Below, piece after piece: positions 41,840 through 52,953 of a stretch of 64,000 nt of DNA. A program made the translations under genes and the position numbers. Each line of letters begins with the position of its first letter. The stretch's first letter is position 1. The notes under the pieces are model-generated. The model did not search any database. It saw only the letters and a program-made list of their open reading frames with translations, and had not been told where the DNA came from. Source of the stretch: Nothophaeocryptopus gaeumannii (taxonomy: Eukaryota; Ascomycota; Dothideomycetes; Mycosphaerellales; Mycosphaerellaceae); contig JASISA010000001.1 of the NCBI GenBank assembly GCA_031771865.1, positions 2,418,001 through 2,482,000 on the forward strand. Reading direction: 5' to 3'.

Positions 41840-42746
41840 ATGTCGCTCTTCAACATCTGGTTCCCAGTTGCCAAGTTCATATATTCTCTGCCACCGCCAC
41901 CTCCTGGCAGCAATACCGAGCTGCAACTCCTCTGCCTCGGCCTCCCACGCAGCGGAACGGAGTCTCTTCGCCATGCGCTGATGACCCTGGGCTATGACAC
42001 GGTAGACCACGGATTTGAATGGTGGCTTCGTTCGCCTTCAAGTATCCTCTATGCTCAACTGTCCGAACTTCAGTACAGCAACAAGGTCCCAGACGCCAAG
42101 ACCCTCGGCTCCGAATACTTCGACAAGACATTCGCTGGATACTCAGCACAAACCGATATTCCTGGCGCCTGGTTCCCTCACGAGTTGTTGTCCGCATATC
42201 CTGATGCGAAGGTCATTGTGAACTACCGAGAGGATGTCGCCGCTTGGAAGAAGAGTTTCCGCGGGAGTGTCTTGCCGATGTTGATTGGATGGGAGTACTG
42301 GTTCGCAAGTTGGTTTGATTCGGAGCTGTTCTGGTTGATGTACGTTACGTACAGGATGCATGGGAAGGCGGTGGCTTGTAGAGATTTTGAAGCCAAGTCG
42401 GAGAATGCTTATAGGGAGCATTATAAGAAATTGGACGGAGCACTGGAGGAGAGCGGGAGACCATATTTGAAGTGGAAAGTTGAGGATGGGTGGTCAGTGT
42501 CGTCGAGATCGAAAAGAGGTGACACTATCTGAAGCAAAATTGCTGACATGTTGCAGGCAACCTCTGTGCAAGTTTCTAGGCAAGTCAGTTCCGATAGAAA
42601 AGTTCCCCGAAGGTAATGTTGCTGCCGAATTTGGACCTAGATTGGGACCGATTGATCAGAAGCGATTTGTGAACGCGAGGCGCAATGCCGCGAGGCTTGT
42701 TGTTGGAATTCTGGTGCCATTGATGATCATACTTTGGACGAGATAG
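41840..42746 (+). CDS. P-loop sulfotransferase-like protein with C-terminal membrane anchor
   Basis: Exons 41840-42492 and 42557-42746 give 280 aa. The 64-nt intron starts GTCAGT, has a GCTGAC branch site, ends TTGCAG, and splits a Trp codon in KVEDGWQPLCKFLGK. The phosphate-binding motif LCLGLPRSGTESLRHAL near the N-terminus, YPDAKVIVNYRE in the middle and WQPLCKFLGKSVP near the end are the hallmarks of the fungal sulfotransferase-like family, often mislabelled NAD-dependent epimerase. The last 25 residues form a hydrophobic anchor (VVGILVPLMIIL). The family probably uses PAPS, but substrate and activity are unproven. Confidence 0.82.
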
Positions 42747-43295
42747 AATACTGGCGTATTATTTACTCCGCCTTACTGTGCTCAGCTGGGTCTTTTCCCC
42801 ATTGGTCACTTGAACATGTTCGCCCGATACAAGCCTCCGCGTCCTATCTATGAGTGATCGGCCAATGCTTGCGCAGTCGCACTCGTCAAAAGGAAGTGTT
42901 TCAGCCAAGCTTTAACAAGCATATCGACCAGAGTGCGTGTCTGACAGTTGTGCCTGAGCATCATTTCGTTACTGGTTAGAGAGAATTGACATCGCACTTC
43001 AGCGAGTCTAGCTCAAGAAGATCTGTTACGATCACCAAGAGCAGGGCAAAGGTCTTTCATCATCACATATAGAAGGACCCTTCGCCTATCGCGGCCGGAG
43101 ACAGTCCTTTTGTGCTTTGTTCCTGCAGCGGCCGAAGAGGCTGCATACCAATACACACCGAGGAGTTGATAGATATGCACTTCGGAGCTCAACAGTATGT
43201 CAGATCGGAGAGTCCATCTTGCGGCTTCACCTTTCGCCTTTGCTTGCTTTAATCATCTTTGAGTACCCGTCATATCCAAAACCTCGAGCCGCACC
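42747..43295. other. Intergenic, no supported gene
   Basis: No coding frame with recognisable content. It may hold the lost 5' part of the transporter pseudogene that follows. Confidence 0.4.
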
Positions 43296-44942
43296 ATGGC
43301 GGTTCTACCAGAACTCTGGCACCACTCACCTTTCGTTCAATGCAGGCTCATAGGAATATGCGTCGCATTCTCAGCCGGTATCTATCCAGTGCTCAAACCT
43401 CTGGGTGCTGGTGGCGGACGACCCGATTGAGTTGCTGTTATCCAAGTCGTTAATGCCAGCACACGTAGCATGTGGTTTCTCTCGTCTTCGTTCGGCGGAT
43501 CGATACTCAATTGGCTTGGACCGGGTATCACGATGTGTGGCGGTGTGCTATGTTATGCGGTCTATGTTGAGGCGTTTTGGTATTATGATGAGGTTGGTAA
43601 GGCTGCGTTTTCATATGCTGCTGGAGTTATCACGGGCATCGGGAGTGGGATGGTATTTATCACTGCGGGATATGTGCAGTTGACGTACCCGGAAGAGAGG
43701 GAGAAGGGAATGTATATTACGATGGTGAGTCTCTTTGTTAACGCAATACATTGCACAAGGCCCATCTGGGTCAGATGTGATCGTGCAAGGATGACGGGAT
43801 TACTCAAAATCGACACACTGATGCTCTATTCTCCAGGTCAACAACATCCAAGCAACCGGTAGCGTAATCGGCGGCATAATCCCGCTCATCATCAATCGAA
43901 ATGCCGCGACAGCCGCCGATGTCCCAAGAGTCGTCTACATCAGCTTCATCGTGATCATGACCTGCGCAGCTCTCTCGGGACTCCTCATTCTACCACCACA
44001 GAAGCTTCGTAGGGACGATGGGAGTGTGGTAGCTGTCCACAAGGCTCGAGGAGCATGGGAAGAGCTTCGAGCTAATCTGCTCGTCTTTACCGATCGGAAG
44101 CTGATGGCGATGGTACCTGCGTTCCAAGCAAGCGAGGCGTTCCTGGTGCATGTCGGTAGTGCGAATGATGAGGCAATCGATCCGACGGTCAATTCATTGT
44201 GAGCTGACGACCGACAGTCTACCACAATGATCTCCGAGCCCGCTGCCTGCTCGGTCTCATGGCCGCGTTGCTTTAAATACCCTTCGGCTTCGCTTTGCGG
44301 CTCGTCTTCGATCACAAACGATGGAGCCGTAAGAAGCGAGGCCTCATCGCATTAGGCTGTGTAGCTGTACCGATCGTGGCAGCATGGATATGGGAGATCG
44401 TAAACTATTGGCCTCTGCAAAGAACACGATGAAGATGCTGATCATTCATGTCCGAATAGGTCCGTGTACGACACTAAAATCGCCACGTCACACGCACCGA
44501 TCCAACAGACTGGTCTGATCTGGAGTTCGGTTGAACTTTTGTTTTGTTCATGCTCACTTGGGTGTCTTGCACATTATGACACTCGATGATCTACGATTTC
44601 CTCGGAGCGATGACCAACAGTCCCACCAAACTAGCTCACTATGCTGGAGTGTGTCGTGGGTTCATGGGTACTGGTGAAGCGATTTGCTTCGGTGTGGACT
44701 CTTCGAAAGTACCTCTGGTCAAGGACGCTGAAACAATCTTTGCCGTTTACGGAGCTGGTATCATAGTGTTCTACGCTCTTGACTGGAAGTGCGTTGAAGA
44801 AACCAACTACTTCAACGAAGAAGGAGATGGTGTAGTGGTGCCGAATCATGTGATGCACGAGAAGGGGTGGGAAGACGAAGAGGTTCCAAGTAATGGCATC
44901 TCCTTGCAAGCAGTCGATGAAGTGGCCATGGGCAAGATCTGA
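43296..44942 (+). pseudogene. UNC93-type MFS transporter, disrupted by multiple stop codons
   Basis: The segments 43296-43724, 43837-44155, 44218-44399 and 44460-44942 can be joined at good splice signals (GTGAGT..CTCCAG; GTAGTG..GACAG with GCTGAC; GTAAAC..AATAG), all keeping the frame. The translation follows the UNC93/DUF895-like family: VNASTRSMWFLSSSFGGSIL, TGIGSGMVFITAGYVQLTYP, VNNIQATGSVIGGIIPLI, LLVFTDRKLMAMVPAFQASE, YHNDLRARCLLGLMAA, FALRLVFDHKRWSRKKRGLI, LGAMTNSPTKLAHYAGVCRG. Stops lie inside conserved segments: TGA 43428, TAA 44274, TAA 44475, TGA 44532 and TGA 44577. No frameshift is needed. The TAA at 44274 replaces an expected Gln and the TGA at 44577 an expected Trp. A functional transporter cannot be made; the first TGA alone might be an unrecognised intron. 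Confidence 0.85.
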
Positions 44943-46184
44943 GTGGGGCAGTCGAAATGCTGAGAGGTACATGGACGCGGGCGTATATTGGCATAGCCTC
45001 ACGCTGATGCGTTTTGTGTACTCGTACAATTGCGAGGTCGCCCAGTCCGTAGAACTATTGCGATACACTCCCGGATTATGCGGAAAACGGAACAGGTAGC
45101 CTTCAAACGCCGATACAGGTGATACAACGCGCATCTCCGCCAGGTGTATGGTGATCCATGCGTACACGTCAAATCGCTTTCTCGATTTGGTCGATCGTGA
45201 AGTCCAGGCGGTCGGTCTGCTTGAGTTGAGGAAGAAATCCGCAAAGCCCTCGCTGTCAGTACTCCAGTCTGAGTACGCACGATGCTCGACCCTAGTATGA
45301 TACGACCAGAGGCCTATTCTCATGCCGTACGGATGCTTGCGGATAATCCAAGACGTAGCAGTACAGTATCAGAGTAAAGCTAGTGAGCTCCAAGAGGCGT
45401 GTGCGTGGCGATGATGAGCAGGCCCGCGAAACTGATTGAAAATTCCAAAGTCAACACCACCCCAGGACCTCGGACTGAAGACATGAGTATTAAGTCGAGC
45501 CGGGGAGCTCAGATCTGCTTATAGGCAGCGGAGAATATTCCGAGATCTAACAAGGGTTTCCAAAATAGATGAGGTTCTCGGGTCCGAAGCCCAGAACGTC
45601 AAGACGATGTTACTTAGGCTTTTGCTGCGACAAAGCTTGTATCAGGTAAAACCGAAGCTTATATGTGTTGCCGCGTATGGAAGAGGCTTACACTGCGGAA
45701 GGATCTCCACAGCAGAACGGGGTACAAGTCTTCCGCTTGCCCTGTTTCAAGGTCACGAGGCGATGCTGTCAACACCAAACGTTTGGGTATTTGGCCCGTG
45801 CATCTTCGCACTAGTTCTAGTCAGTGCTTGGCTGCATGTTTCAGAGTCTCGCAAGGAACTTTCAGCTGAAAAGTTCTCATGTATGCTCAAGTTGGACGGC
45901 CAGACGTCTCGGATGCAATCTGATCGAGTTGCAGAACCCGTCCGAATCGCGATGCGAACGCTCATGGCGGCCAGATGCCAATGGAGGAGCAGCGGTTCCA
46001 TGACCAATCGTGGAGGAGCTGGAGTTCCGAGAAGTCCGGCTGTGTGTGCTGGCAAGGAGATAAATAGACCCATTGGAGCCAGTGTCTGAATGAGAACCAG
46101 CAGCGCAACGACCCAGAGTAGAACATCCATCTCAACCGCCAATCGATACATCAAGCTTCAACACTGCTACCAGCTACCATCATC
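44943..46184. other. Intergenic, no supported gene
   Basis: Overlapping frames occur on both strands. One minus frame ending near 45753 begins with a hydrophobic stretch (MDVLLWVVALLVLIQTLAPM), but its remainder looks random, so I do not call it. The last 100 bp are the promoter of the repeat protein. Confidence 0.4.
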
Positions 46185-47116
46185 ATGCAGCTCAAGCACA
46201 TCTTGACACTTTCCGCCATCACCGGCGCCATTGCGGCGCCAGTTGATAAGGTATGAGCTTTTTATTCCAAAAACAGACCGCATCGACTGACCGATTCCAG
46301 CAAAATGCGGACCCCGAAGCGGGTTTGGGGGCTGAGGCTGTAGCCGACAAAACCAACAATGAATGGAACAAGGGTAGCAGTTCCGGGCTGTCTAGCATTG
46401 AGGATAATGGCCTCAACTCGGGTCCCAGTTCCGGGCTGTCTAGCATTCAGGATAACGGCCTCAGCTCGGGTCCCAATTCCGGGCTGGGTAGCGTTGATGA
46501 TAATGGCCTCAGCTCGGGTCCCAATTCCGGGCTGGGTAGCGTTGATGATAATGGCCTCAGCTCGGGTCGCAGTTCCACGCTTAGAGATTATCATAACCGC
46601 TGGGTTGAATACACCATCACGCACAACGCCTTCCCAGCGCGGTGGATTGAAGAGAGCAAAGGCCACGTCAAGCGTCAGGAGCGATTAGACCAACCTAGAA
46701 CGGGCCCATTCCAGCCTCGCCCCAACCTTGACGACAACCAGTGGGACAACGACCTCACCCACCCTAGAACGGGCCCATTCCAGCCTCGCCCCAACCTTAA
46801 CGACGGCAAAGATGACCACCGGTTCGACAACCCTTACCCTAACACCGACTACCCTAACACCGACAACGGCGGTTTGCAGTGCTGGCAAGACGGTCGAGCT
46901 GTTGAATGCAGCCAAATTCACCCTTACAGTGATGACGGCGGTCAACAGTGCCGGCAAGAGGGTCGAGTTCTTCAATGCAACCGGATTTACCCTAACAGCG
47001 ATAACGGCGGTCTACATTGTTGGCAAGACGGTCGAGCTGTTGAGTGCAAGAATGACAACGACAACTACAACGACAACGACAACTACAACGACAACGATAA
47101 CCAGAACACGGCTTAG
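46185..47116 (+). CDS. Secreted modular repeat protein with Kex2 site and CX8C repeats
   Basis: Exons 46185-46250 and 46301-47116 give 293 aa. The 50-nt intron has GTATGA and ends TTCCAG. The first exon encodes a complete signal peptide (MQLKHILTLSAITGAIAAPV). Then come, in order: four 16-residue repeats (GPNSGLGSVDDNGLSS type, residues 47-110); a spacer ending in a probable Kex2 site HVKR (residues 146-147); two 23-residue units starting PRTGPFQPRPNL; three 23-residue units with core CWQDGRAVEC (Cys-x8-Cys, six Cys in total); and an Asn/Asp/Tyr tail. No known domain. The layout, a pro-region, a dibasic cut and repeated Cys-pair modules, recalls kexin-processed secreted peptides or repeat effectors of fungi. 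The function is unknown. Confidence 0.75.
46373..46576 (+). repeat. 48-bp tandem repeat, 4.25 copies, in-frame
   Basis: Four 48-bp units begin at 46373, 46421, 46469 and 46517 with a 12-bp partial at 46565. Units 3 and 4 are identical over their length, which points to recent duplication. The unit codes 16 residues. Confidence 0.9.
46694..47050 (+). repeat. Two families of 69-bp in-frame repeats
   Basis: Units coding PRTGPFQPRPNL start at 46694 and 46763, 69 bp apart. Units coding the Cys-x8-Cys module start at 46862, 46931 and 47000, again 69 bp apart. The two families differ in sequence but share the 23-codon period. Confidence 0.88.
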
Positions 47117-47370
47117 TATTAGAGCTTTGCTCATAAGAAAGAAACAGTCGGCTCGGGAAATTAGCCAGGTCGGATGGATTTGGGGTAGTAAAACCAGTCG
47201 CTCTTTTACGAAAACAAACAGAATGAATGGCGTAGTTGTCTTTGGTGCCCATTCACTCGTCTTCTTTCGTCGGTACATTTTCCATGTGTGTCGGTTCGCG
47301 TGAAGTTTTGCGGATCGCGATCAGTTTACGCCGCAGCTTCAGCTTGGAGATCCTTCGATTCTCAGCAATC

Positions 47371-47847
47371 TCAAGACATTTTCTTCCCTTTGACATCTTG
47401 CTTCAATCCGACGTTTGCGCAAAAAAGCGCCCTCACAACAGCACAAGTCCCCGTGATCGCAAGGCCCCCAACATCCTCCACCCTCACAGCGCCCAAACTC
47501 AATCTTCCCTGCTGCTTCAGCGCGTACCAAGTACTCCAGAGTAACGCTGCATCATAGACCAGTTGCCCAGCCTGTTGAGTCTTCCAGATCCAGATCTCAT
47601 TGGTGCGGCGAAGTAAGAAGAGGTCCAGGATCGCACAAAGTGTAAGAGCTCCGCCGAGTTGATGGAGCAGAAAAGACTGCAGAGGTTGGTAGGGGGAGAT
47701 TGAGGCTGGGACGAAGGCGTTGACGCTTACCGCGGGCGTGAAGAACATCATGTAGGCTCCCCAGAGGGCTATGATGGGGTCGACGATGATGAAGAAGATC
47801 CAGTAGAATGTGGGTATGGGGCTTTCGCGGTTGGTGGGAGGAGCCAT
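47371..47847 (-). CDS. DUF7704-type four-span membrane protein
   Basis: Intronless, 158 aa. Four hydrophobic segments are seen, beginning FYWIFFIIVDPIIALWGAYM, then SFLLHQLGGALTLCAILDLF, VYDAALLWSTWYA and the region LAITGTCAVVRALF. The N-terminus PTNRESPIPTFYWIFF and the segment RRTNEIWIWKTQQAGQLVYD fit the small fungal integral membrane family DUF7704, whose function is unknown. It is convergent with the repeat protein and read in the same direction as the downstream transporter. Confidence 0.75.
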   Translation of the reverse strand: MAPPTNRESPIPTFYWIFFIIVDPIIALWGAYMMFFTPAVSVNAFVPASISPYQPLQSFLLHQLGGALTLCAILDLFLLRRTNEIWIWKTQQAGQLVYDAALLWSTWYALKQQGRLSLGAVRVEDVGGLAITGTCAVVRALFCANVGLKQDVKGKKMS

Positions 47848-48095
47848 TGTGGACGAAAAGGAGAGGTACTGTGTGCCCTGTTCCTAGCAACTTGCTTGAA
47901 ATTTCCGTTCACTGCGCCTTCATTTGATGACTTGGCCAGTTGGTTGATGGCGTTTCGAATGGACAGAGGAGCAAGGATGGAGTGAGGTGAAGTCAACCTG
48001 CTTACGCCAAGCCGCGATGACGGACATGGCTGGACCAAGTGGCCTCAGGCAGAAAGGTCTTCAGCGCTCATTGGATGACCATGTTTTGTTCTGGC

Positions 48096-49594
48096 CTACA
48101 GAGTGTACCTAAACTCGGGCATCCCTTCCAGCACTTTCACCCCTCGGTCGGCCTTTTTATTGTCCCATCTCAAGAGCACAATCGTGATAGCTGCCAGAAA
48201 AATGCCCAGCAGATATACCGCAATGACAGCATAAATCCCAGGCATATACTCTGGAGCATCTTGCTGTCGAAACACTAAACTTGAATAGATTCCGCTGATG
48301 CCGCTCATCATAATCGCAATGGCCGTGGCCACAGATCGCTTCGAATCGCCTCGCACATTGTTTGACAGCCACGCGAGGGGTCCAACGACGAGTCCAGTAG
48401 CGCCAGCGTAGCCCAGAAATGTCCCGATGTACCGAGCGACTTGATTATGCAAAAACCCGGTCATGCAGAGACCCACGATGCCGAGCAGGCCTTGACCGAT
48501 GACGAAGACACCGCGTAGCTGGACTTTATCTGATATCCAAGAAAGAATCATGACTTCTATTGCCGAGAAAACCGGCGGGAAAGCAGATAGCAAGAACGCC
48601 AATTCTCTCGAAAATCCGAGCCCATTCATCAAGATGATGGGCAGGAATAGTGTGAAAGCGTACGTTCCGGCAGCTCCAGCGAAGTACTGGAAGCTGAAAG
48701 ACCAGATTCGCCAGTCCAGCATAGTATTTCCAATGACTTTCCAAGTCACCTTCTCGGTTCCAGCTTCTTTCCCTCGGTCATGGGCGAGACGAGTAACGAC
48801 GAAATTCCTCTCCTCTTCCGTGAGAAACTTATTTCGAGGAGACCCCGGGAAATCCACAAGGATGAAGTAAGCCAGTACGGCAACCGCCATAGTAATAGAT
48901 CCCTCGACGATATAGATCCATCGCCAGCCCTTGTAACTAGGCTGCACTCTCGAAATTTGGATCAGTCCGAGAGCGAAAATATTCGCAAATCCAGAAATCG
49001 CTGTTGCCATAACGAAGAAGAATGAGAGGCGCTTCTGCAGCTCATATCGTTTGTACCAGGTCGCGATAAGGTAGACGCAGCCTGGATAGTAGCCTGCTTC
49101 CAGGACTCCCAATATCGCTCGAAGGACTGCGAGCTCAATCCATGTGTGGAGGAAGCCGATTCCCAGGCTGACTGCTCCCCAGGCGAGGCCAATTAAGGAT
49201 AGCCATATTGCCGGACCGACCTTTCGAATGACAATGTTGCCTAAGTGGCGAGAAGCCAGGTCAGCAGATAGTCGCACGTAGGAGTGCGGTAGATGAGCTT
49301 ACTGGGGATCTCGAAGATAATATATCCCACAAAGAACACCAACAGAGCTGTGCTTGCTCGGTTTCCTACGTCTAACGAGAGATCCTCATCCAGTCCGGAA
49401 ATTCTGGCCACCGAGATATTCGTGCGGTCCACGAGCGCTATGCAATACAACGCTGCAAGAATGGGAAGTAGACGGCGGTCGACTTTACGAAGAATTCTTT
49501 TGGTGAGTGATCTATCCTCCACGAAGCTATCGATGTCAGAGTTCTCCCTGCTATTGTCGACGAAGGCATCTTCGCGGTCCTTTTCGGTCGACAT
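48096..49594 (-). CDS. MFS transporter, allantoate permease (Dal5/ACS) type
   Basis: Exon 1 is 49594-49303 and exon 2 is 49240-48096 (minus strand), 478 aa. The 62-nt intron has GTAAGC, a GCTGAC branch site and ends CTTAG; joining rebuilds FEIPSNIVIRKVGPAIWLS. Landmarks of the anion:cation symporter family are the first span LPILAALYCIALVDRTNISV, the loop LRAILGVLEAGYYPGC, and FFVMATAISGFANIFALGLI. Twelve spans are expected from the hydrophobicity. Family members carry organic anions such as allantoate, nicotinate, biotin precursors or dipeptides; the substrate is not readable here. The start is the ATG before STEKDRED because upstream residues are not conserved-looking. Confidence 0.9.
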
Positions 49595-50464
49595 GGTGAA
49601 AAGCCCCTCGGCGTGCGTGCAGGACAAATTCGCGCTCGTCCTGAATGTTTGAGACGAAGCCGATACCAGTGAGAGATGTTGAAGAAGGATATTTACTGCC
49701 GACAACCTCGGCAAAGTTGAAGCGGTTGGCCATCTCTACGACGCAGCAAACCTCCACAATGATGCTTGGTGTACCTATGGATGAGCTGTCCGTACGTTGA
49801 TGAGACGCTTAAATCGCCTGCCCAGCACTGAATGACGATCATGCAGTGTCTCTTTCAGGGAGTTCACGTCGTAGATCTGTCGAGCGCTAACTGGAGGAGG
49901 TTAGGGTGAGAAAGGCATCTGTGGTTCCGGACGGCAGCCAAGCAGCCAACCGAACATTGACGTCGATCTGTTTTGCGTTTTCTCCTTATCGATTTGTGAT
50001 TTGGCTAGAAGGTTCGGACGATATGAGTATGAGCTTGTCAAGTCACTGTTCGAGGAGCAAGGCATCTTGCATTCCATTGACCTGCTGAACGACAGCACTC
50101 AGTAACCGAAGATGACAAAGCTCGTTTCCAGCAGATTGGGAGTCAGTGCATGGTCAGAGGAAGCTCGACTTGAAAGGAGCCGTGCTTTACTTGGCGAGAC
50201 CATTGAGGGTTGCAAAATGCGCCGAAGATGGTGTGAGAAACAGAGTCGAGATAAAGAGCAGCAGGAACATCGCAAACTCGCGAAGAGTACTTCAGTGGCT
50301 TGGCAGAGCGGAGTCCAGCCCGCGCCAATGAGGCACAACAGCTATATTACATACCACTCCACACGCTGCCTTTCAATATGCAAACAGGAGCCGCTTCGAA
50401 CAACACACCGAACGCTGCCCTGTCCGCAAACCTTCATGCACCTTCATCTACCATCAACCCTCCT
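49595..50464. other. Intergenic, no supported gene
   Basis: Transporter promoter region and 3' end of the LPMO gene. Only short frames without recognisable content. Confidence 0.4.
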
Positions 50465-51674
50465 TTACTGGGCATGGTGCCCGTAATGCGTATGTCCAAA
50501 CTTCCGCTTATGCTCATTCAGCATCTCCTTCAAACTCCGCTTCTTCTTCTTCTGAATCTTGCCATCCGTGCACATCGTTCCGGGTGCGACAGGCTGCGGG
50601 ATAGCGCACTTGTCAACATCGCAGATTCCGAACTCGCTCTTGCTGATGCAGATGACATCTCCGGGTGTGGGGCAGGAGACCGTGCCTGAGGTGCAAGCTC
50701 CCGAACCAGATCCGGAGGATGATGGCGATGGTGAGGCAGCTGCGCTCGAGGTCGGAGCTGGCGCGGGGGGAGTGGATGGTTTGGGCGTCGAGGTTGGATT
50801 CGGTGTAGATGGAGTGGTGGTTGGCGCTGGATATGAGGAGGGCGAGGCAGCTGGAGGTGTCGATCCAGGTCCTGAGCCTCCAGGTCCGCCGTCGCCTGAG
50901 CAGCCCGCGCCTGTTGGAACGGCGAGAGGGTATGTGCCTCCCTCAGTCTTGGTGGTGACATATTTGCCCGCGTTAGGAAACTTGACGTTGATAGACTCGG
51001 TCGTGGGGCAGTTGTCGACCTGCGCGAGGTTTGCCACGAACATCTCTGGGAAACCTGCGACTTCAGAGCCGTCTCCACCGCTGTAGAGTCGTTAGACTTA
51101 ATCTTCCAAGTAGAATCACCTTGCAAAGTGCTTACCTGAAGTCGACGTTAACACAGTTCATATACATTTCTCGATTGCCGACGTTGTTGAACCATGTCCA
51201 AGCCATGATGGCATGCCCGTCCTTGACTCCTTTTGGGATGGTAAATGGGAACTGGTTGACACATTCTACCTCGTTCCCGGTCGTACACATCTTCGCTTCG
51301 GGCAAGTTTGAGTAGTAATCCGTTGGGCATCCACCCTCGATGGAGTAGATGACCTTCCAGTTTGCAGGGTCCTTCTGCTTCGCTGCGTCGGTCTCGTAAG
51401 TTATCGACAGTTGACAAGAGCCTCCTCCGTGAACGGCGGTGTTACCCCCACCTCCGAGATCGAACGCGAGAAGCTGGTTGGAGCCTGCGGCCATGGACTG
51501 CCCGCCGATCATCGGGAGCTTGACACCGTGGCAGGGGAAGTCGGATCCGGAGGGGTCGAGAGGGTTCTTGGGTGCTGTGCCCGCGATGGGCGCAGGGGAG
51601 GAGATGAACATGTGTGCGGTCGCGGTGGTGGCTAGAAGGCCAATGGCCAATATCATTCTTGCGGTGGAGTGCAT
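50465..51674 (-). CDS. AA11-type lytic polysaccharide monooxygenase with C-terminal Cys module
   Basis: Exon 1 is 51674-51136 and exon 2 is 51080-50465 (minus), 384 aa. The 55-nt intron has GTAAGC, a CTAAC branch and ends CTACAG. After a 20-residue signal peptide, cleavage at TATA|HMF leaves His21 as the N-terminal copper ligand. His82 in AVHGGGSC is the second ligand, and Tyr171 in NREMYMNC fits the axial position. GSDFPCHG, IEGGCP and AWTWFNNVGNREMYM match AA11 enzymes, which oxidise chitin. A Pro/Ser/Thr-rich linker leads to a Cys-rich module (CTSGTVSCPTPGDVICI ... CAIPQPVAPGTMC) like the X278 module often attached to AA11. The end is unusual: KKKKR, then a His-rich stretch ending HTHYGHHAQ. 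Confidence 0.9.
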
Positions 51675-52671
51675 CTTGCTGTTTTGTTGTTATGTCGCTG
51701 TGTCGATGACGGCGCTTCGCAGGGGTGCCTCGAGGTGCTGCTTTCTATTTGAATGGTCGAGTCTGCAATGTGTTGTACAATGGAAAATGCTTCACTATTG
51801 TACGCGGTGAATGCGCAGCGCAAACGTGCCTTTCTTCACCGAGAGGCTCGTCTGACGCCTTCGAAGAGGTTCGGCCTCGTGAAGGACGATTTTCGAAAGA
51901 TCGGGATGTGATCTGCCAAGAAGACTCGTGGTGGTTTTGGGAAGTTGGCGAAAGATGGGGACAAAGAAGTCGGTCGAAAGCGGGAGACAATGCGTACTTC
52001 ATCTTTTCCGAACAAGCCAGGTCTCACGCTTTCCGAGACTGGCACTCACATCTTCAAGCCGCTTGAGCTTGACACTTCTGCCATCTGGGCCTTGCTGCTC
52101 AAGCGGAGCGGACGAGCCAGAGCTCTGCTGCAGAAGTACACCTCGTTCGGCATTGCGATTCGTCGAAGATGTCGCTGAAGATCGATGAAACGCATCCGGA
52201 ATGGATAAAGAAAGGCTAGAGAAAAGGAAAACCCCCTGTCTCTGAAGCGCGCGACGAGTCTGAATGTGCCAATCACAGCTCGTACGAGGGAACCGTTTGG
52301 CGAGAGCACACCCTGAAGCTGATCAAAGTTGAAGCGTCGAGAGTGAGCCTGGAACATGTGTCTGCTCTTCTGCATTTGGAAGTTAAACCTGCATTCAAAT
52401 GCCACGACTTCCCCTCGCTTTCGCGTGCCATCAGATTGCAGATGCGTGCCCAGGCGAAGGTCTCGCCATGCACTTACACATTACTTGGTGGTTCATGTTC
52501 CAATCCTTTGCTTTGGCGATCACAGCAGCGCTTGCTCTTATGATGCGTCACGGAGCAAACGTTGCCCGCAGATAACATGCAAGCATGTAAAATTCTGCAC
52601 ATATCACCTGCCGACCTTTCATCTCTCCTACAGCTCTTGTCCACGAAACTTGCATTCATATCCTCTCCGTC
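51675..52671. other. Intergenic, mostly no supported gene
   Basis: About 1 kb. Apart from one weak candidate at 51990-52178, nothing protein-like is seen on either strand. Confidence 0.4.
51990..52178 (+). CDS. Possible 62-aa basic hypothetical protein
   Basis: A true ATG-to-TGA frame coding a basic peptide with a helical-looking middle (LDTSAIWALLLKRSGRARAL). No family recognised. The frame is open 15 codons further upstream without an ATG, so it may be an exon. Low confidence. Confidence 0.22.
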   Translation: MRTSSFPNKPGLTLSETGTHIFKPLELDTSAIWALLLKRSGRARALLQKYTSFGIAIRRRCR

Positions 52672-52953
52672 ATGAACATCGACCCAATCGCGCGTGACCC
52701 TCGCCTCCCCGCCAGCACCACTAACGGCGTGCATGTCTACGATGCTCCTCGCCCCGCCTCCGCTGCTCATCCAACCCCTCCTCAAACGACAGACGACATA
52801 ACGTTCCGCTTGGAGGAGCTGGAGAACGACGCTCTACAGGTCGACAACGACTGCGTGCAGTTCCGCGGGGAGCTTGACGAGCATGAGGAGAAGCTGAAGG
52901 CGCTGGGCGACAGGATAAAGGCGCTGGAGATTGCGTTGCTTCGAGACGAGTGA
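52672..52953 (+). CDS. Small coiled-coil protein
   Basis: 93 aa from an ATG with a clean leader. The first 40 residues are Pro/Ala/Thr-rich. The last 50 form one strong heptad-type helix (FRLEELENDALQVDNDCVQF and HEEKLKALGDRIKALEIALL), so a small coiled-coil subunit or adaptor is likely. No family name can be given. No signal peptide. Confidence 0.6.
   Translation: MNIDPIARDPRLPASTTNGVHVYDAPRPASAAHPTPPQTTDDITFRLEELENDALQVDNDCVQFRGELDEHEEKLKALGDRIKALEIALLRDE

Noticed and set aside
45607..46154. Overlapping frames on both strands before the repeat protein
   Set aside because: One minus frame starts with a hydrophobic stretch, but the remainder is random-looking and no splice partner was found.
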